From Siphonodentalium dalli (lineage: Eukaryota > Mollusca > Scaphopoda > Gadilida > Siphonodentaliidae), in the NCBI GenBank assembly GCA_032622095.1, contig CP136067.1, positions 62,570,893 through 62,634,892 on the forward strand: a stretch of DNA of 64,000 nt, in the 5' to 3' direction. Shown here in pieces: positions 47,761-59,925 of the stretch. How positions within the stretch are numbered: position 1 is the stretch's first letter; every line of letters begins with the position of its first letter. The notes beneath the pieces were generated by a model. It had not been told where the DNA came from and made no database searches. It saw only the letters and a list, made by a program, of their open reading frames with translations. The position numbers were made by a program, and so were the translations under genes.

Positions 47761-49313
47761 ATGGCCGGTCACAGCTCATGTTCCGGACAAGATTCCTTAA
47801 CTAAAGCACGCAAAAGCAATTGAACACCATTCTCGAAATTTGAATCAGTAACTTTGAACGTTCGGTGCTATTGTAAGATGCTAGGACAATTAAGAGTGTA
47901 GCTTATATATTTATAGAAATAATTAAGTTGATCAAGACCAGACCAGACATTTTGTTTCATAGCATCTATTACAGTTAAGAAAGCAGCAGTGGCAATGAAA
48001 CTGAATGAAACTTGTATTTAACAGGGACGTGTCACAGGAAGTAACAATGATTGCGGTTAATAAAACAAACCTGGTTCGTATAGGAGGCGGACGCTTAAAT
48101 GGACCGAATTTGGAGATGGATAGAGGTGGGTGTCAAAAATTGATGGATAAAAATTACACGGAAGGGTGTGTGGGTCTCAAAATTCCGGGAAAAAAAATCT
48201 ACTTTTTATCCCGCTACCCATCAATTATTTTCTATAAGTTCTTACCATGTCTCATCAATAGAAATTTGACTGATACGAATTCTTGGTCGTGGTTCCATAT
48301 CTAAATCCCAGCTGACCATCTAAAAACTGTTACCAGTTGATTGCAACCTGCTTGAGTGGCCCAGACTGCATATAAACATTTGTTTTCATATGGTTGAAAT
48401 ATTTGTCGCTGTTTTAATCTTCATTGTAATATATGACGGTATCATGCTATATCATGCAAGTAAAATTATCAACATTATGACACAAATTCCATCCCGTCCA
48501 GTCAAGACAAAACGCTATTTTGTTAATGAATTGATGTGTGATTAATAATTCAAACAGGTCTTGGTACCTGACGGGACAACAACAGAAAATTATATGTTCA
48601 ACTTCTCACATCTATTGTTTATGGACTTTTAAAAAATATATGTGCAGATTCTATATAATGCAGATGCATGAGAGTATGTGAAATTCATGATTTTTCACCG
48701 AATAAATCAGAGAAATTCTTTGTTGAAAATGTCTTGCAATTTATGTCCAGAATTATGCAAATCACGCGTTTGGCCCGTCGGGTATACATATGCTCTCACC
48801 TTTGGGGACAACCGAGTTTGCTCAGTTAAAATCTAATAGACGTTATTTCTAAACAAACAACACATTTCTTCACTATATAGGGTGTGTTTTTCACATTCAA
48901 TATCCCCATATAGCACAAATCCAAGGTCACACATTATTTCACGAGTTTGATTGAATGCTCTCTGGTTTCAAACACACATTTTGTCACTACGTGTATCGCG
49001 TATGCCGATCACGGACTGACAAATCCGATCGCTGATTGGCTAGCACGCACGCATGTCTATTTATTCAACAGCGAATCACTTCGTAAATATATTAAATATT
49101 TGAAACAAGTGATTCAATATTAAAACATGCGAATGAACCGCCCACACCCACATCCCGTTTATGTGCCCACATCCATTGCGGTATTTGTAGAAGTCGTACA
49201 TAAGGATTGATTGTTTAATACTGATTTTGTCGATGAAGTTCTTTTCTGGCGTTAAGATTGATGACGATCATAATGGCGTCCAGTGCTTCTAAGCAGCGGC
49301 AACACACCTGTGG
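47761..49313. other. No recognisable gene
   Basis: The 99-codon frame at 48005-48304 has no recognisable motif. GATTGGCTAG near 49033 resembles an inverted CCAAT box but no gene follows. Confidence 0.45.
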
Positions 49314-49920
49314 ATAAAGATTATAAGACATACAGTGGTGTATAATTAATGTGGAAAAAAATCATAAGACGTACAGTGGTGTATAATTCATGTGGATAAC
49401 GATCATAAGATGTACAGTGGTGTATAATTCATGTGGATAACGATCATAAGACGTACAGTGGTGTATAATTCATGTGGATAACGATCATATGACGTACAGT
49501 GGTGTATAATTAATGTGGAAAAAAATCATAAGACGTACAGTGGTGTATAATTCATGTGGATAACGATCATAAGATGTACAGTGGTGTATAATTCACGTGG
49601 ATAACGATCATATGACGTACAGTGGTGTATAATTCATGTGGATAACGATCATAAGACGTACAGTAGTGTATAATTCACGTGGATAACGATCATATGACGT
49701 ACAGTGGTGTATAATTCATGTGGATAACGATCATAAGACGTACAGTGGTGTATACTTCATGTGGATAACGATCATAAGACGTACAGTGGTGTATCATTCA
49801 TGTGGATAACGACCATAAGACGTACAGTGGTGTATAATTCACGTGGATAACGATCATATGACGTACAGTGGTGTATAATTCATGTGGATAACGATCATAA
49901 GACGTACAGTGGTGTATACT
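49314..49920 (+). repeat. 41-bp minisatellite, about 15 units
   Basis: Unit ATAACGATCATAAGACGTAC then AGTGGTGTATAATTCATGTGG. Variants occur in blocks: units 2-3 recur as 6-7, and 9-11 resemble 13-15, showing multi-unit duplication. Confidence 0.95.
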
Positions 49921-50259
49921 TGGAGGAATTCTAAGGACTCATAAATTAACTATCAAACTCAACAAGTTGTCCCACGTCTGGCGATTAGCCATTGGCTCAA
50001 TGCGTTGACGTTCAAGGTCCATGACGCGTCACTGTGACGTTACACAAGTTAATGGCCATAGACGACACATTAAATAAATTACAGAGACGATTAATTAAAG
50101 GGATATGCTGGATTTTGTCCACTGACATAATAAACACTCGGCCTACGGCCTCGCCTAATATTGATATCACTTCGCCTCACATGACACCATATCCGATCAC
50201 TAAGCGTCCCTTAACTTATGATATTTGGTTAAGTATTTGTTTATTCGGTTGTACATAAT
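49921..50259. other. No recognisable gene
   Basis: Spacer between the 41-bp minisatellite and the LINE fragment. The plus-strand frame at 50034-50258 has no recognisable motif. Confidence 0.35.
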
Positions 50260-50969
50260 TTTTCTAGGATTTGGGAAAATACAGGTAGCACAGAGACTGG
50301 CCTGTAGTTAGTTATAATTGTTGGGTCTTTAGCTTTAAAAATAGTACAACTTTTGCTATCTTCATGAGGTATGGAAATATTCCATTAGCAAGAGAAAGAT
50401 TGCATATATGTGTAATACGTTTATTGATAAATTCGCTACATTGTTTCCAGATGGAACACCTGACATCAATACCAGCAGCCTTTTTGCACTGATATTTTTG
50501 AGAATTTATATGACTTCAAGTTCATCTGTTGGTTTGATAAAGAAAGAAGAACACTGGGGTTGATTAAGGTAATATGTTGGATTCTTGTGAGACTTAATTT
50601 TTGCAGCAATGGATGGTCCAATATTAGTGAAGAATTAATTGAATTTGGTAGCATTTTCCTCTTTATTATTAATATATTTATTTTCATAAAAGAACTCTTA
50701 TGTTTTTGCTTCGATCCCTTTTTCTTGTTGAGAATGTTTTTGATCAGTTTCCATGTGCCATTGATATTACCTTCATATTGTTGGAATTTCACATGATAAT
50801 AGTGTTGTTTAGCAGTACGGATAATTGAATTTAGTCTATTCCTATACTTCTTGTATCGATCATTATTATAGTATGTTCTGTTGTTCATGAATATTTTACA
50901 TAGTTTATTCTTTCTTCTAAAGGAATTCAGCATACCTGCTGTTATCCGCTGTTGAATGCTTTGTTGCAT
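50260..50969 (-). pseudogene. CR1/Jockey-like LINE, linker and RT start
   Basis: The minus-strand frame 50969-50466 encodes the pre-RT linker: RRKNKLCKIFMNN, YKKYRNRLNSIIRTAKQHYY and GTWKLIKNILNKKK. Downstream, with one shift, come the first RT blocks: AAGID, LSLANGIFP, MKIAKVVLF and TNYRPVSVLPVFSQILEKL. This is the block order of CR1/L2/Jockey-type elements and differs from the LINE at 6536-7420. The copy ends abruptly at about 50260, before the catalytic palm. Confidence 0.85.
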
Positions 50970-51125
50970 AAGCTACAATTTAAGGTAAACACTGCAGAAC
51001 ATATGTACATAGCAAAATGTCATTTCATTCTGTATCCGTGTGTATATTCATGACTTGTGGCATATTAACGTATATTCCTGATTGTTTCTGGAATATGGTG
51101 TCATAATTATAACCAGGGAACCTGC
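50970..51125. other. Short spacer, nothing recognised
   Basis: No frame or repeat of note. Confidence 0.3.
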
Positions 51126-51625
51126 TCGGTTCTATTTGCACAATCGCGTACGAAAGGTTTGATGCCCCAGATTTGTTACACCCCAGGAACGTTCAAAGAC
51201 ATCTTAAGTTCCGCATTCCTGACGTTTAGGGGCCAGAGACCCCACAAAACCCAAAAATGACATCTATTTGCACTTTTGAGTACCAAGCTAATTTGTATAT
51301 TAATAGTGATCCAGCAATCACTGATCAACAATACACAATTTCTGAAACGAAATTTCCTGACGTTTTCATTTCAGAAGGGTGTTTTGGAAAGTACCCCCAA
51401 ACATTACTTCTATTTGCACTATCGTGTACAAAACTTATTATTATATTAATAGTGCTCTAGTCATCACTGATCAATAATACGCTATTTCTGAAACGACGTT
51501 CCCTTGCGTTTTCATTTCAGAAGGTTTACTTTTATTTGCACATACTGTCGAATACAAAGCTGATTACCCAACCAAAACTCGAAAAAAATAGTGTTATTTG
51601 CACTGCCGTATGCAAAGAAGATTTT
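51126..51625 (+). repeat. Diverged 160-bp tandem repeat with CTATTTGCAC
   Basis: About three units marked by CTATTTGCAC, TTAATAGTG, CACTGATCAA and CGTTTTCATTTCAGAAGG. A piece (about 51565-51625) is inverted at 59560-59620, just outside the long inverted-repeat element. Confidence 0.65.
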
Positions 51626-52873
51626 TACCCTTAATATTTCTCCACTATCATCACTGGTCACAAACCAAATGATAAAAAACGAAATAACCCGCAAATGCAT
51701 GAGAAACATGAAGAAAATTATGAAACAATCAAATGATATGGGTACGTTCACAGAGTGGCAACTTTACCTGCCAATTTTACCGGAATATTGTCGTAGAAGG
51801 CTGAATGCATGGTGCACTTACTTGGTCAGATTAAATAGTGCAGTAACATATGCATTTCATAGTTCTCATACATACAAGCTATACAACAATGGAAAATATA
51901 TAATAAGTATACTTTATGGTTCAAAAAGTGTAAAATGGATCCGTATAACATGTACAGTCGTTTATTAGGGATGCCATAAACACTTGTTAGTAATCTTTTT
52001 CCAGCAGTGTATATATAATTAATTGTGTGCGTTTTTTTTTTAAATTTAATTATTTTATTTTGTTTATTTGTTTTAATTGCCCCGCAACACACACTGTTTA
52101 TTGCAGTGGTTCAGCGCCTATATCTCGCTTTATAGTCTGGTCGATAAAAGGTTTGACCTAGAACAAATTTGGATTAAGTTGGTTTTATTCCAGTTTGAAG
52201 AGGAATATTTCCTCTACAACATATCCAAAATCCGGTAAAATCCGCTTTGAGCAAACTTTTTTACAGAGATTTTTAAAAATGATCATTTTTCGACCTCGTG
52301 AAGTACGTTTTTCTACAATATCCCTCATCGGCGACACCAGAACGCATTAATCCTCCATCCGATTTATACCAGTTTGTGTAAAAGAGTATAGGGGGCGAAT
52401 AGAGTGACAAGGACAGAAAACAATGCAATCGCGGCGATGAAATGGCTGTCAAAATGGCCGCAACTACAATCCATGCTACGATGAAAGCAACATATTGGAT
52501 AACCCCCTATAAGCGAAAATACACATTTGTAATTTACAAGAATGTTGTTATATATCTTTAAAGGTACACATATAATTAAAACAGATCTATCTGCATGATT
52601 TATCGATCACTGCTACGCACGTTAACCCAATGATTTACGTTCGGGTTTTCTTATTAGAATACATCCAACAGTCGGACCAAAAACAGTTATTTTGGGCATG
52701 CAACACACGAAGTAATATTTCGTCACACAGTGCAAAATGACGATGGAATGTCAATAAGAAGTCAACAATTGAAGTGCTTTTTTAACTTTTATCTTTTGAA
52801 CTTTATTAAAACTAAATCTTCAAATATCGAAATAATTATATAGTCAACAAGTAGTGATGTATATATATATATG
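51626..52873. other. No convincing gene
   Basis: The plus-strand frame 51591-51968 (125 codons) is lysine- and tyrosine-rich with no recognised motif. Otherwise AT-rich. Confidence 0.4.
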
Positions 52874-53476
52874 TCATCATACGAGTTTTCAAAGCCACCA
52901 ACTGGTTTCAGAATACATCAAATGGGTGTCCAAAAACGACCTAACGAGTGTACCAAACCATATACTAGCTGATTTACAAATCACCCACCTAGTATCAAAA
53001 ACCAATCTACGAGTATCCCAATACATAAGTCGGGTGCCCCAAATTCAAATATTGTCCTGACACCAACAAGTTTCCCAAACCACCAGGTAGTGCCCCAAAC
53101 CATATGCAACTGGTTCCCAACCCACACAGATAGTCACCCAAACCATGCATATGGTGTCCTAACCCACAGAATGAGTGTCATGAGCCATCCAATGAGTGTC
53201 TCAATTCACCAGATTAGTGTCGCAACCCTGCAACGACTGCTCGAAACCACGGTGCATGGTAGTGCCCCAAACAATGCAACTGGTGTTCCAAACCACATAT
53301 ATCGAGTGGGTCAATCCATCCAACGAGTGCCCCAAACTACACAACGTGTGTCTCAAACAATCCAGCGAGTGTCGAAACGAAAAGAGTGTCTAATAGGCAC
53401 CCATTACCTCACAACTAGTGTCCCATACCATCAGAGGAGAGTCCTATATCATACAACAGGTATCTCAAACCACTAA
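52874..53476 (+). repeat. 24-bp minisatellite, diverged
   Basis: About 25 units related to CCCAAACCATNCAACGAGTG with TC between. Open frames across it follow from 24 being a multiple of three. Confidence 0.85.
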
Positions 53477-53589
53477 GAAACAAAATGTTATTCTTGTCTT
53501 TGTTATATATTCATATTTGGGTGGGAGACAAGATGGATGAGAGAGAGAAACGATACTTATTGATAAAAGGTACATTAAGAGCCGGAAAA

Positions 53590-53830
53590 CTTGATATTTT
53601 AAAATTGGTAATTTTTCAAATTTGAAATTTTTGAAAATTTTCAAATTTTGTTTTTATTTTGGAAAAAAATTAACTTTTTAAGGTTTTAATATTTTTTTTA
53701 TTTTTGAGATTTATGTTTGTTTTTAATGTTTTTAATTTTGGAAAAAAATGTAAGTTTTTAAAGTTTAAATTTTTTATTTTTTTTAATTTATATTTTTATT
53801 TTAAAGTTTTCAATTTTTTAAAACCTTGTT
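53590..53830. repeat. T/A-rich low complexity
   Basis: Long runs of TTTTTAAA and AATTTTTT with a TTTTGGAAAAAAAT block repeated. Confidence 0.85.
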
Positions 53831-53832
53831 CC

Positions 53833-54235
53833 GTGTCCTTTTAACTTTCACCCACTGAGAGTGTCCCTTTAATCAGAGTGAGTGCTGTGTGTCCCTTTAG
53901 AGTGCATTGTGTCCCTTTAACATTCACACACCGAGATGGCATCGTGCGTCCCTTTAACATTCACATGCAGAGCTTGCATCGTGTCCCTTTAACATTTACA
54001 CACTGAGATTGCATCGTGTATCTTTAACATTCCCCACCGTGAGTGTATTGTCACCCTTTAACATTCACACACTGAGTGCATTATGTACCTTTCACATTCA
54101 CACACCTAGATTGCATCACGTCCCTTTAACATTCACATTGTGAGCGCATCGTGTCCTTTTAGCACAGCACACCGAGAGTGCAGTCCCTTTAACATTAACG
54201 CATTGCAAGCGCATTGTCTCCCTTTAATATTCACG
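53833..54235 (+). repeat. Minisatellite of about 37 bp
   Basis: About 11 units with GTGTCCCTTTAACATTCACA, then CACTGAGATTGCATC. Confidence 0.9.
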
Positions 54236-54696
54236 GCGGAAGCTCCCCATTGTTCATTGAGATCATCACGTAATATACATAACCTGACAGTAGATAACGT
54301 AATACAGCTATTACGAACTAAACTATACACCTATTACGAAAGTACACCATTCATGGGGGGAGACACTGACACGCCCCATTGTTCAACGAGGTCATCAGGA
54401 AATACACAAACGTATTAGGTGTACTGCAGCTTCAATAGGAGGTGTACTTTTCGTGACGTCATAAAATGCGTGGGTGGCCGCCAAATGGCGGGGGGATTAT
54501 CATCAACCATTGATTCTGACCAACGAAATTCCGGCAAACTTGCCATGTAACTTTGACAGCGTGTGAACGTACGGGGTCCATAACATTTGATTGTTTCATA
54601 ATTTTCTACACCCTTTTTAATGAATTCGCCGGGTGATCTGTTTTTTGTTTTACCATTTGGTCTGTGACCAATGATGATAATAGATATATAGTATTA
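54236..54696. other. No recognisable gene
   Basis: CCCCATTGTTCA(T/A)(T/C)GAG(A/G)TCATCA occurs twice (about 54245 and 54371); nothing else recognised. Confidence 0.4.
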
Positions 54697-56068
54697 ATAG
54701 TGTAGTGACTTAGCGTTTTTTTTGGAACGGACTGGCCAAAAGTGCCATTTTTTTTTATTTTGTCAAGTTATGTGTGCTCTTTCAGAAAGTGAACTAGAAA
54801 CAGGTTTCTGATCAATATTAACCCTTGTTTCCAGTATAAATCCAAGATGGCGGTCAAATTCAATCATTATTTCACCCTGACGTTCCAACTGGTATAAAAA
54901 TTGAGGCGCATGCATAATAAAGGCGTCATTCGACCTGACATTGTCATATTTTGAAGATAGTAGCAACCCAGGCTGACCAAATTGGAAATTTATCACTTTT
55001 TGTACCAAAAACATGCAATTTTGTCATATAATCATTCTCGTTTCAATTATTTCGGAATAATAAACAGACAATTTCTCAAAAATATTTCAGTGTAGATCAA
55101 AGGTTAAGGTCTTAGCATTTTTGGACATGTATACTCTAATCAAAACATACAATATCTAGGACACATTCTTAACCGTATTTTATAAATTTTGGATTATGTT
55201 ACCCCTCACCCCAAAAATCATGAAATATTGTTTTTGTGATAAACATCCGATAGAACATGGATGAGAATCTATAAAGGACACTATTTGATCACATTTCTAA
55301 ATACTGCTATGGCAATTACATACACAATGACAAAAGTTGAAATATAACATCTTTTTCGACAAAACATATGCAATTTTGTAAGAAAATCCTCTTCATTTCA
55401 AATATTTCGGTCCAATAAATGGTCATTTACTCATAGGATATTTGCGATAGTTCACAATGTTCGGTCTTGTATGTTTTGGACATATATACTGAAAACGATG
55501 AATACATTGTATGTGTTTAATATGTAACAACGTTTCAGAAAACTTGGTTTATGTTACCCCTCACCCCAAACATCACGAAAATGTGACTTGTTGTAAGGAT
55601 TCAATAAATCTTTGGTTAAATCTTATAAAGTGAGTTTGTCGATCGCCATTCGTCATATATTATAATGTAACAATCTCATTGTCAGTATACTGTTGAAATT
55701 AACAATTGTATGCCTAATAAAAATTTATTTGATCATTTCAAATATGTTCAACCAATAGAATGGCAATATGCAATAATATACAATATGCGGTCTTAAAAGT
55801 TTCGAAAATGAACATCGAATATAATATATACAACACATATAAGGGTATATACATGTAATGTTTTGGTGAAATACAATAAAAGTAAAAGAATCTATAATAC
55901 CATTAATGGATATATTTGACCCAATATCATTGACTTATGTAATCTAGCATTCAAGAGGGGTGTATATATAGATATGCATTTCAGGTCACAACTTTAAATT
56001 GTCAATCAATAATACACATAAAGATGGCCTATCTTTGTTTATACTGTGTTCTTAAATTCATGTTTGTT
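54697..56068 (-). repeat. Left arm, non-coding 3' flank
   Basis: Inverted match of 58030-59542. Contains CAAGATGGCGG at about 54844, near the outer end, mirrored as CCACCATCTTGG at 59378. Confidence 0.8.
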
Positions 56069-56845
56069 ATGTTATATAACTATAATGTTCACAGACTGAT
56101 AATACCAGCCGATAGATAGCAACTCATAGATTGTCATGTTATAATCACCGCTGCCTGTGTTTATACGTTGAACAAATATTTTAAGCACACAATTACATCT
56201 ACATAACTCTGTGTATGGTAAATCAGCGTTTACACATTTGCATCTGTTACAAGTTTGTGATTTGCAACAACACTTAATGAGTTCTGAGCACACAGCTGCA
56301 GCTTGTCATGACAAGTGTACCACAATCCTACCTGGTAGGCAGCTCGTTTCATATGTCCCACACTACATATATGACAGTAACACTTCTTAGTCTGTAGAGT
56401 AGAAACTTCATTAGTGACTGGGCATAATCATTAAAAGTAGATACTATATCGCAGGTACAATCATATCCACAAGAACGCATCCATCAAATATCTTGCACTG
56501 AACATTTTTTAGGTGGGTCCGATATATCTCCAATTGCTTCCCGGATACATCCCAGCAAATCATATTGTGTCCCCTTGAATTTACCTCCCGTTGATACTAG
56601 TAAGGCGGGGGAAATAGCCGACTCTCATGAGAGAAAAACACGTCTGGTTCGGGGAGTTCTAGCCATCTCGTTATTGTTGATGAGCTCTCTGTTAAACCCA
56701 CCAACCCTCCATTTCCTTTCAATTTGATGTTCTCCTGTTCCTGCACTTGATCGTTTGGAATAGCGGAGAAGCGATTTCGGGTTTTTTGAACTGCCCAAAT
56801 GTTGTTCGAACACACTATTACAAGAAATAAAATATTGGAAGTACG
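56069..56845 (-). pseudogene. FEN1/XPG-like transposon gene, left broken copy
   Basis: Reading from 56845 down, pieces of one protein appear in order: NIWAVQKTRNRFSAIP, DQVQEQENIKLKGNGG and VGLTESSSTITRW; then VFFSHESRLFPP; after a shift KFKGTQYDLLGCI; after another, KIFDGCVLV; then TFNDYAQ with LRSVTVIYVVWD. A deletion at 56352 jumps straight to KRAAYQVGLWYTC, with a further 97-bp deletion before the Cys-rich tail (CCCKSQTCNRCKC, LCRCNC). The piece set matches a family of large uncharacterised proteins I recall from cnidarian and molluscan genomes (FSAIP.DQ.HEQ, KIFDG, TF.DYA, VVWD, Cys-rich C-terminus). The nuclease acidic residues after VVWD are deleted in this copy. Confidence 0.75.
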
Positions 56846-58020
56846 TGCAAGATATTTGATGGAGGCGTTCTTGTGCATATAATTGTGCCTGCGATAGGAT
56901 CTACAATGAAGTTTCTACTCTACAAACTAAGAAGTGTTAATGTCATGTGTGTTGTGTGGGATAGGTATTTTGAAGGCAGCACAAAAGGCAGCACTAATGA
57001 GAATCGTGGTATAGGTCTTGGACGAAAAGTTGGTGGCCAAACAAAGATTCCAAAAAAATGGAACGACTTCCTCCGTCATTCTGACAATAAGCTTGAAATT
57101 TTTGTATTCCTGACAAGTAATGCATCAGAACATGATGATAAAGTGTTAAACATGACAGAATGTTCGTCAACTCTCAAAATAGCAAATTCTTCCTAGTAAA
57201 TCTTGAGAAACTGTTGTCAGGAGGAAGCTGATATTAGAGTTGTGCCGCACATTATCCATGCGCTTTATTGTGGGCTGACGACCATCCGTGTTTCGATTGT
57301 TGACACATATGTCCTGGTAATGGTCATCGGTCTGTTTTCAAAGTTTACAGATGCTAACAGTGGTGGTGATACATGTGTTTCTCTAGGAACAGGCAAAACT
57401 AAAACATTGTACCATGACAACAGCACAATTTCCGCTCTGGGCGATGACAATTGTTATCACTACCCAATTTTCATTCGATATCTGGTTTTGATACCACTTT
57501 GTTCTTCCATATAAAGGGCAGAAAAAGTTTCTGGATAGCATGGAAATATTATCCCGTTATCACAGATAAATGTACATTTCTTCTATAGGCGAATCAACCT
57601 TTTATTCAACTAGATTCGTCCTCATATATTTTCAAAGAACTCGAACGTTTCATTACCATTAATTATAATAAAGGTTGTCAAAAGTTGCTGATAACGAGGC
57701 ATATGAAGAGAATTCTCCAAAACTTGTCGCTCAAAAGGGGCCCTAATACAGCATATGAAATGAGCCATATACCAGGCAGGATTGTGGTACACTTGTCATG
57801 ACATAACAATTCCAATACATGGCCCGCATGACTGGGAATGGACAGTTGAAGATCATGGATGTAAACCATTGTGGACTATATACATTACCAGAAGCTGCAG
57901 CTCTGTGTTCAGAACTCATCAAGTGTTGTTGCAAATCCCAAACTTGTAACAGGTGCAAATGTGCAATAGCTGATTTACCATGCACATAATTATGCAGTTG
58001 TAACAGTAATTGTAATATTA
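56846..58020 (+). pseudogene. FEN1/XPG-like transposon gene, right broken copy
   Basis: The copy starts at KIFDGGVLVH (56849) and lacks the N-terminal half. Then come VVWDRYFEGSTKG, GLGRKVGGQTKIPKKWNDFL and NKLEIFVFL; two in-frame stops TAG TAA (57194-57199); QEEADIR (57218); IVDTY (about 57296); a shift near 57480; GFDTTLFF with KGRKSFWIAW; a decayed stretch to EMSHIPGRI; and a Cys-rich tail with SELIKCCCKSQTCNRCKC (about 57908) ending in a stop. The order D(G), WD, EEAD, D-x-D, G-x-D followed by a basic stretch parallels FEN1/XPG nucleases (FDG, EAEA, DMD, GCDY). Here the second Asp of DTD is Tyr and the Cys of GCD is Phe. Non-functional. Confidence 0.75.
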
Positions 58021-59542
58021 AGAATGCCTAAAATATTTGTTCAATGTATCAACATGGTCACCGGTGATTATAACATGACAATCTATGAGTTGCTATATAC
58101 CCGCTGGTATGATCAGACTGTGCACATTATAGTTATACAGGTACAACATAACAAACGTGAATTTAAGAACAGAGTATAAACAAAGATAGACCATCTTTAT
58201 GTTATGTGTATTATTGATAGACAAATTAAAGTTGTGATCTGAACTACATGTCTATATATACCCCCTCTTGTATGCTACATTTGTAGATTATATAAGTCAA
58301 CACCTTCAAATTATTTATGGTATAATAGATTTTTAGAATTTTATTCTATTTCACCAAGACATGACATGTATACACCTTTAAATGTGTTGTATTCGACAGT
58401 CATTTTCGAAGGCCGCATGTGGTATACGATCTTGGGAAATGTTTGAGAAATTGCCCATATAATGGTTGAAAATATTTGAAATGATGGTTATTTTACCATA
58501 AAATATAGCTGTTATTAGGCATACAATTGTAAATTTAAACAGTATACTGTCAATGAGATTGTTACATAACAATATATGACTAATTGTCATCGACAAACTC
58601 ACTTTATAAGATTTAACCAAAGATTTATTGAATCTTTACAACCAAGTCACATTTTCGTGATTTTTGGGGTGAGGGGTAACATAAATCAAATTTTCTGAAA
58701 CGTTGTTACATATTAACCACATAAAATGTATTCGTTGTTTTCAGTATATATGTCCAAAACATTTAAGACCAAACATTTTGAACTATCGCAAATATCCTAT
58801 GAGTAAATGACCATTTATTGGACCAAAATATTTGAAATGAAGAGGATTTGTTTACCAAATTGCATATTTTAGTCGAAAAAGTTGTAAATTTCAACTTTGG
58901 TCATTGTGTGTGTAATTGCAATTACAGTATTTAGAAATGTGATCGAATAGTGTCCTTTATAGATTCTCATCCATGTTCTATCGGATGTTTATCACACAAA
59001 AAAAATCATGATTTTTGGGGTGAGGGGTAACATAATCCAAACTGTCTAAAATATGGTTACGAATTTGTCCTAGATGTTGTATATTTTGTTTGCAGTATAC
59101 ACTTCTGAAATTTTTAAGATCTTAACCTTTGATCTGCACTGAAACACTTTTGAGAAATTGTCTGTTTATTATTCCAAAATAATTGAAACGAGAATGATTT
59201 TATGACAAAATTTCATGCTTTTGGTCCAAAAAGTGATAATTTTCAAATTTGGTCATCCTGGATTGCTAATATCTTCAAAATATGACAATGCCGGATGGAA
59301 TGACGCCTTTATTATACATGTGCCTTAAATTGTATACCAGTTGGAACGTCATGGTGAAATAATGATTGAATTTGGCCACCATCTTGGATTTATACTGGAA
59401 ACAAGGGTTAATATTGATCAGAAACCTGTTTCTAGTTCAATTTCTGAAAGAGCACACCTAACTTGACATAATATAAAAAAATGGCACTTTTGGCCAGTCC
59501 GTTCCAATATGACAAAATTTTGTCGCTAAGTCACTACACTAT
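58021..59542 (+). repeat. Right arm, non-coding 3' flank
   Basis: Inverted match of 54697-56068. Only short frames. GGTGAGGGGTAACATAA occurs twice (about 58667 and 59017). Confidence 0.8.
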
Positions 59543-59774
59543 AAGAAAAAAATTCATCTTTGCGTACGGCAGTGCAAATAGAACTATTTTTTCGGGTTTT
59601 GTTTGGGTACTTTAATACAACCCCACCACTCCCTTCTCAACAAAATTGACCCCACCCCAATAATAGTTAATGCTAGAGAATTAAGTATTTTTGGTTCTGG
59701 CCTACAGTAGAATAAAAAATTGCACAAACTTAAATTTATCTTCTTTTTTTTCAGACATCAACCAGCATCAACTA
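59543..59774. other. Flank, no gene
   Basis: 59560-59620 is inverted relative to 51565-51625 (AGTGCAAATAGAAC, TTTTTTCGGGTTTTG). Confidence 0.5.
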
Positions 59775-59925
59775 GTAGGATAGGATAGGATAGGATAGGA
59801 TAGTTTATTTACAATACACACGAATGATACAGTGGCATTAATACATAATCAAATATAGCAGTGTATTGTCGGGGGTAGCCTAGCCCTATCGGGCTGTCTT
59901 CCTGCTACCCCCTAAAACAAGTATA
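59775..59925 (-). mobile_element. LINE 3' tail with TATCC repeats and hairpin
   Basis: On the minus strand: a hairpin (GGGGGTAGC arms with GCCCGATAGGGC loop base), then TGTATTGTAAATAAACTATCC and five TATCC units. This is the typical 3' end of L2/CR1-group LINEs in invertebrates. The body is missing. Confidence 0.7.

Larger units (their letters stand above)
54697..59542. mobile_element. 4.85 kb element with about 1.6 kb inverted repeats and FEN1/XPG-like gene
   Basis: The ends ATAGTGTAGTGACTTAGCG and CGCTAAGTCACTACACTAT are inverted. Similarity runs inward, colinear, to about 56350 and 57770. A TA or AT target duplication is possible but cannot be separated from the palindromic ends. The outer 1.3-1.5 kb of each arm is non-coding and repeats the block TTACCCCTCACCCCAAA twice. 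The inner parts carry two head-to-head broken copies of one gene. Structurally this is two inverted copies of a unit meeting near 56845 with 3' flanks outward. Confidence 0.8.

Noticed and set aside
48005-48304. 99-codon frame as gypsy integrase or envelope
   Set aside because: No zinc-binding HHCC, DDE or membrane pattern recognisable.
49314-49920. CRISPR array
   Set aside because: 41-bp units are contiguous and differ by point changes only; no spacers.
51591-51968. 125-codon Lys/Tyr-rich frame
   Set aside because: AT-rich, no motif, overlaps a repeat with an inverted copy at 59560.
53090-53476. 128-codon frame of Thr/Pro/Gln/His-rich protein
   Set aside because: A 24-bp minisatellite keeps a frame open by its length; no start or splice context.
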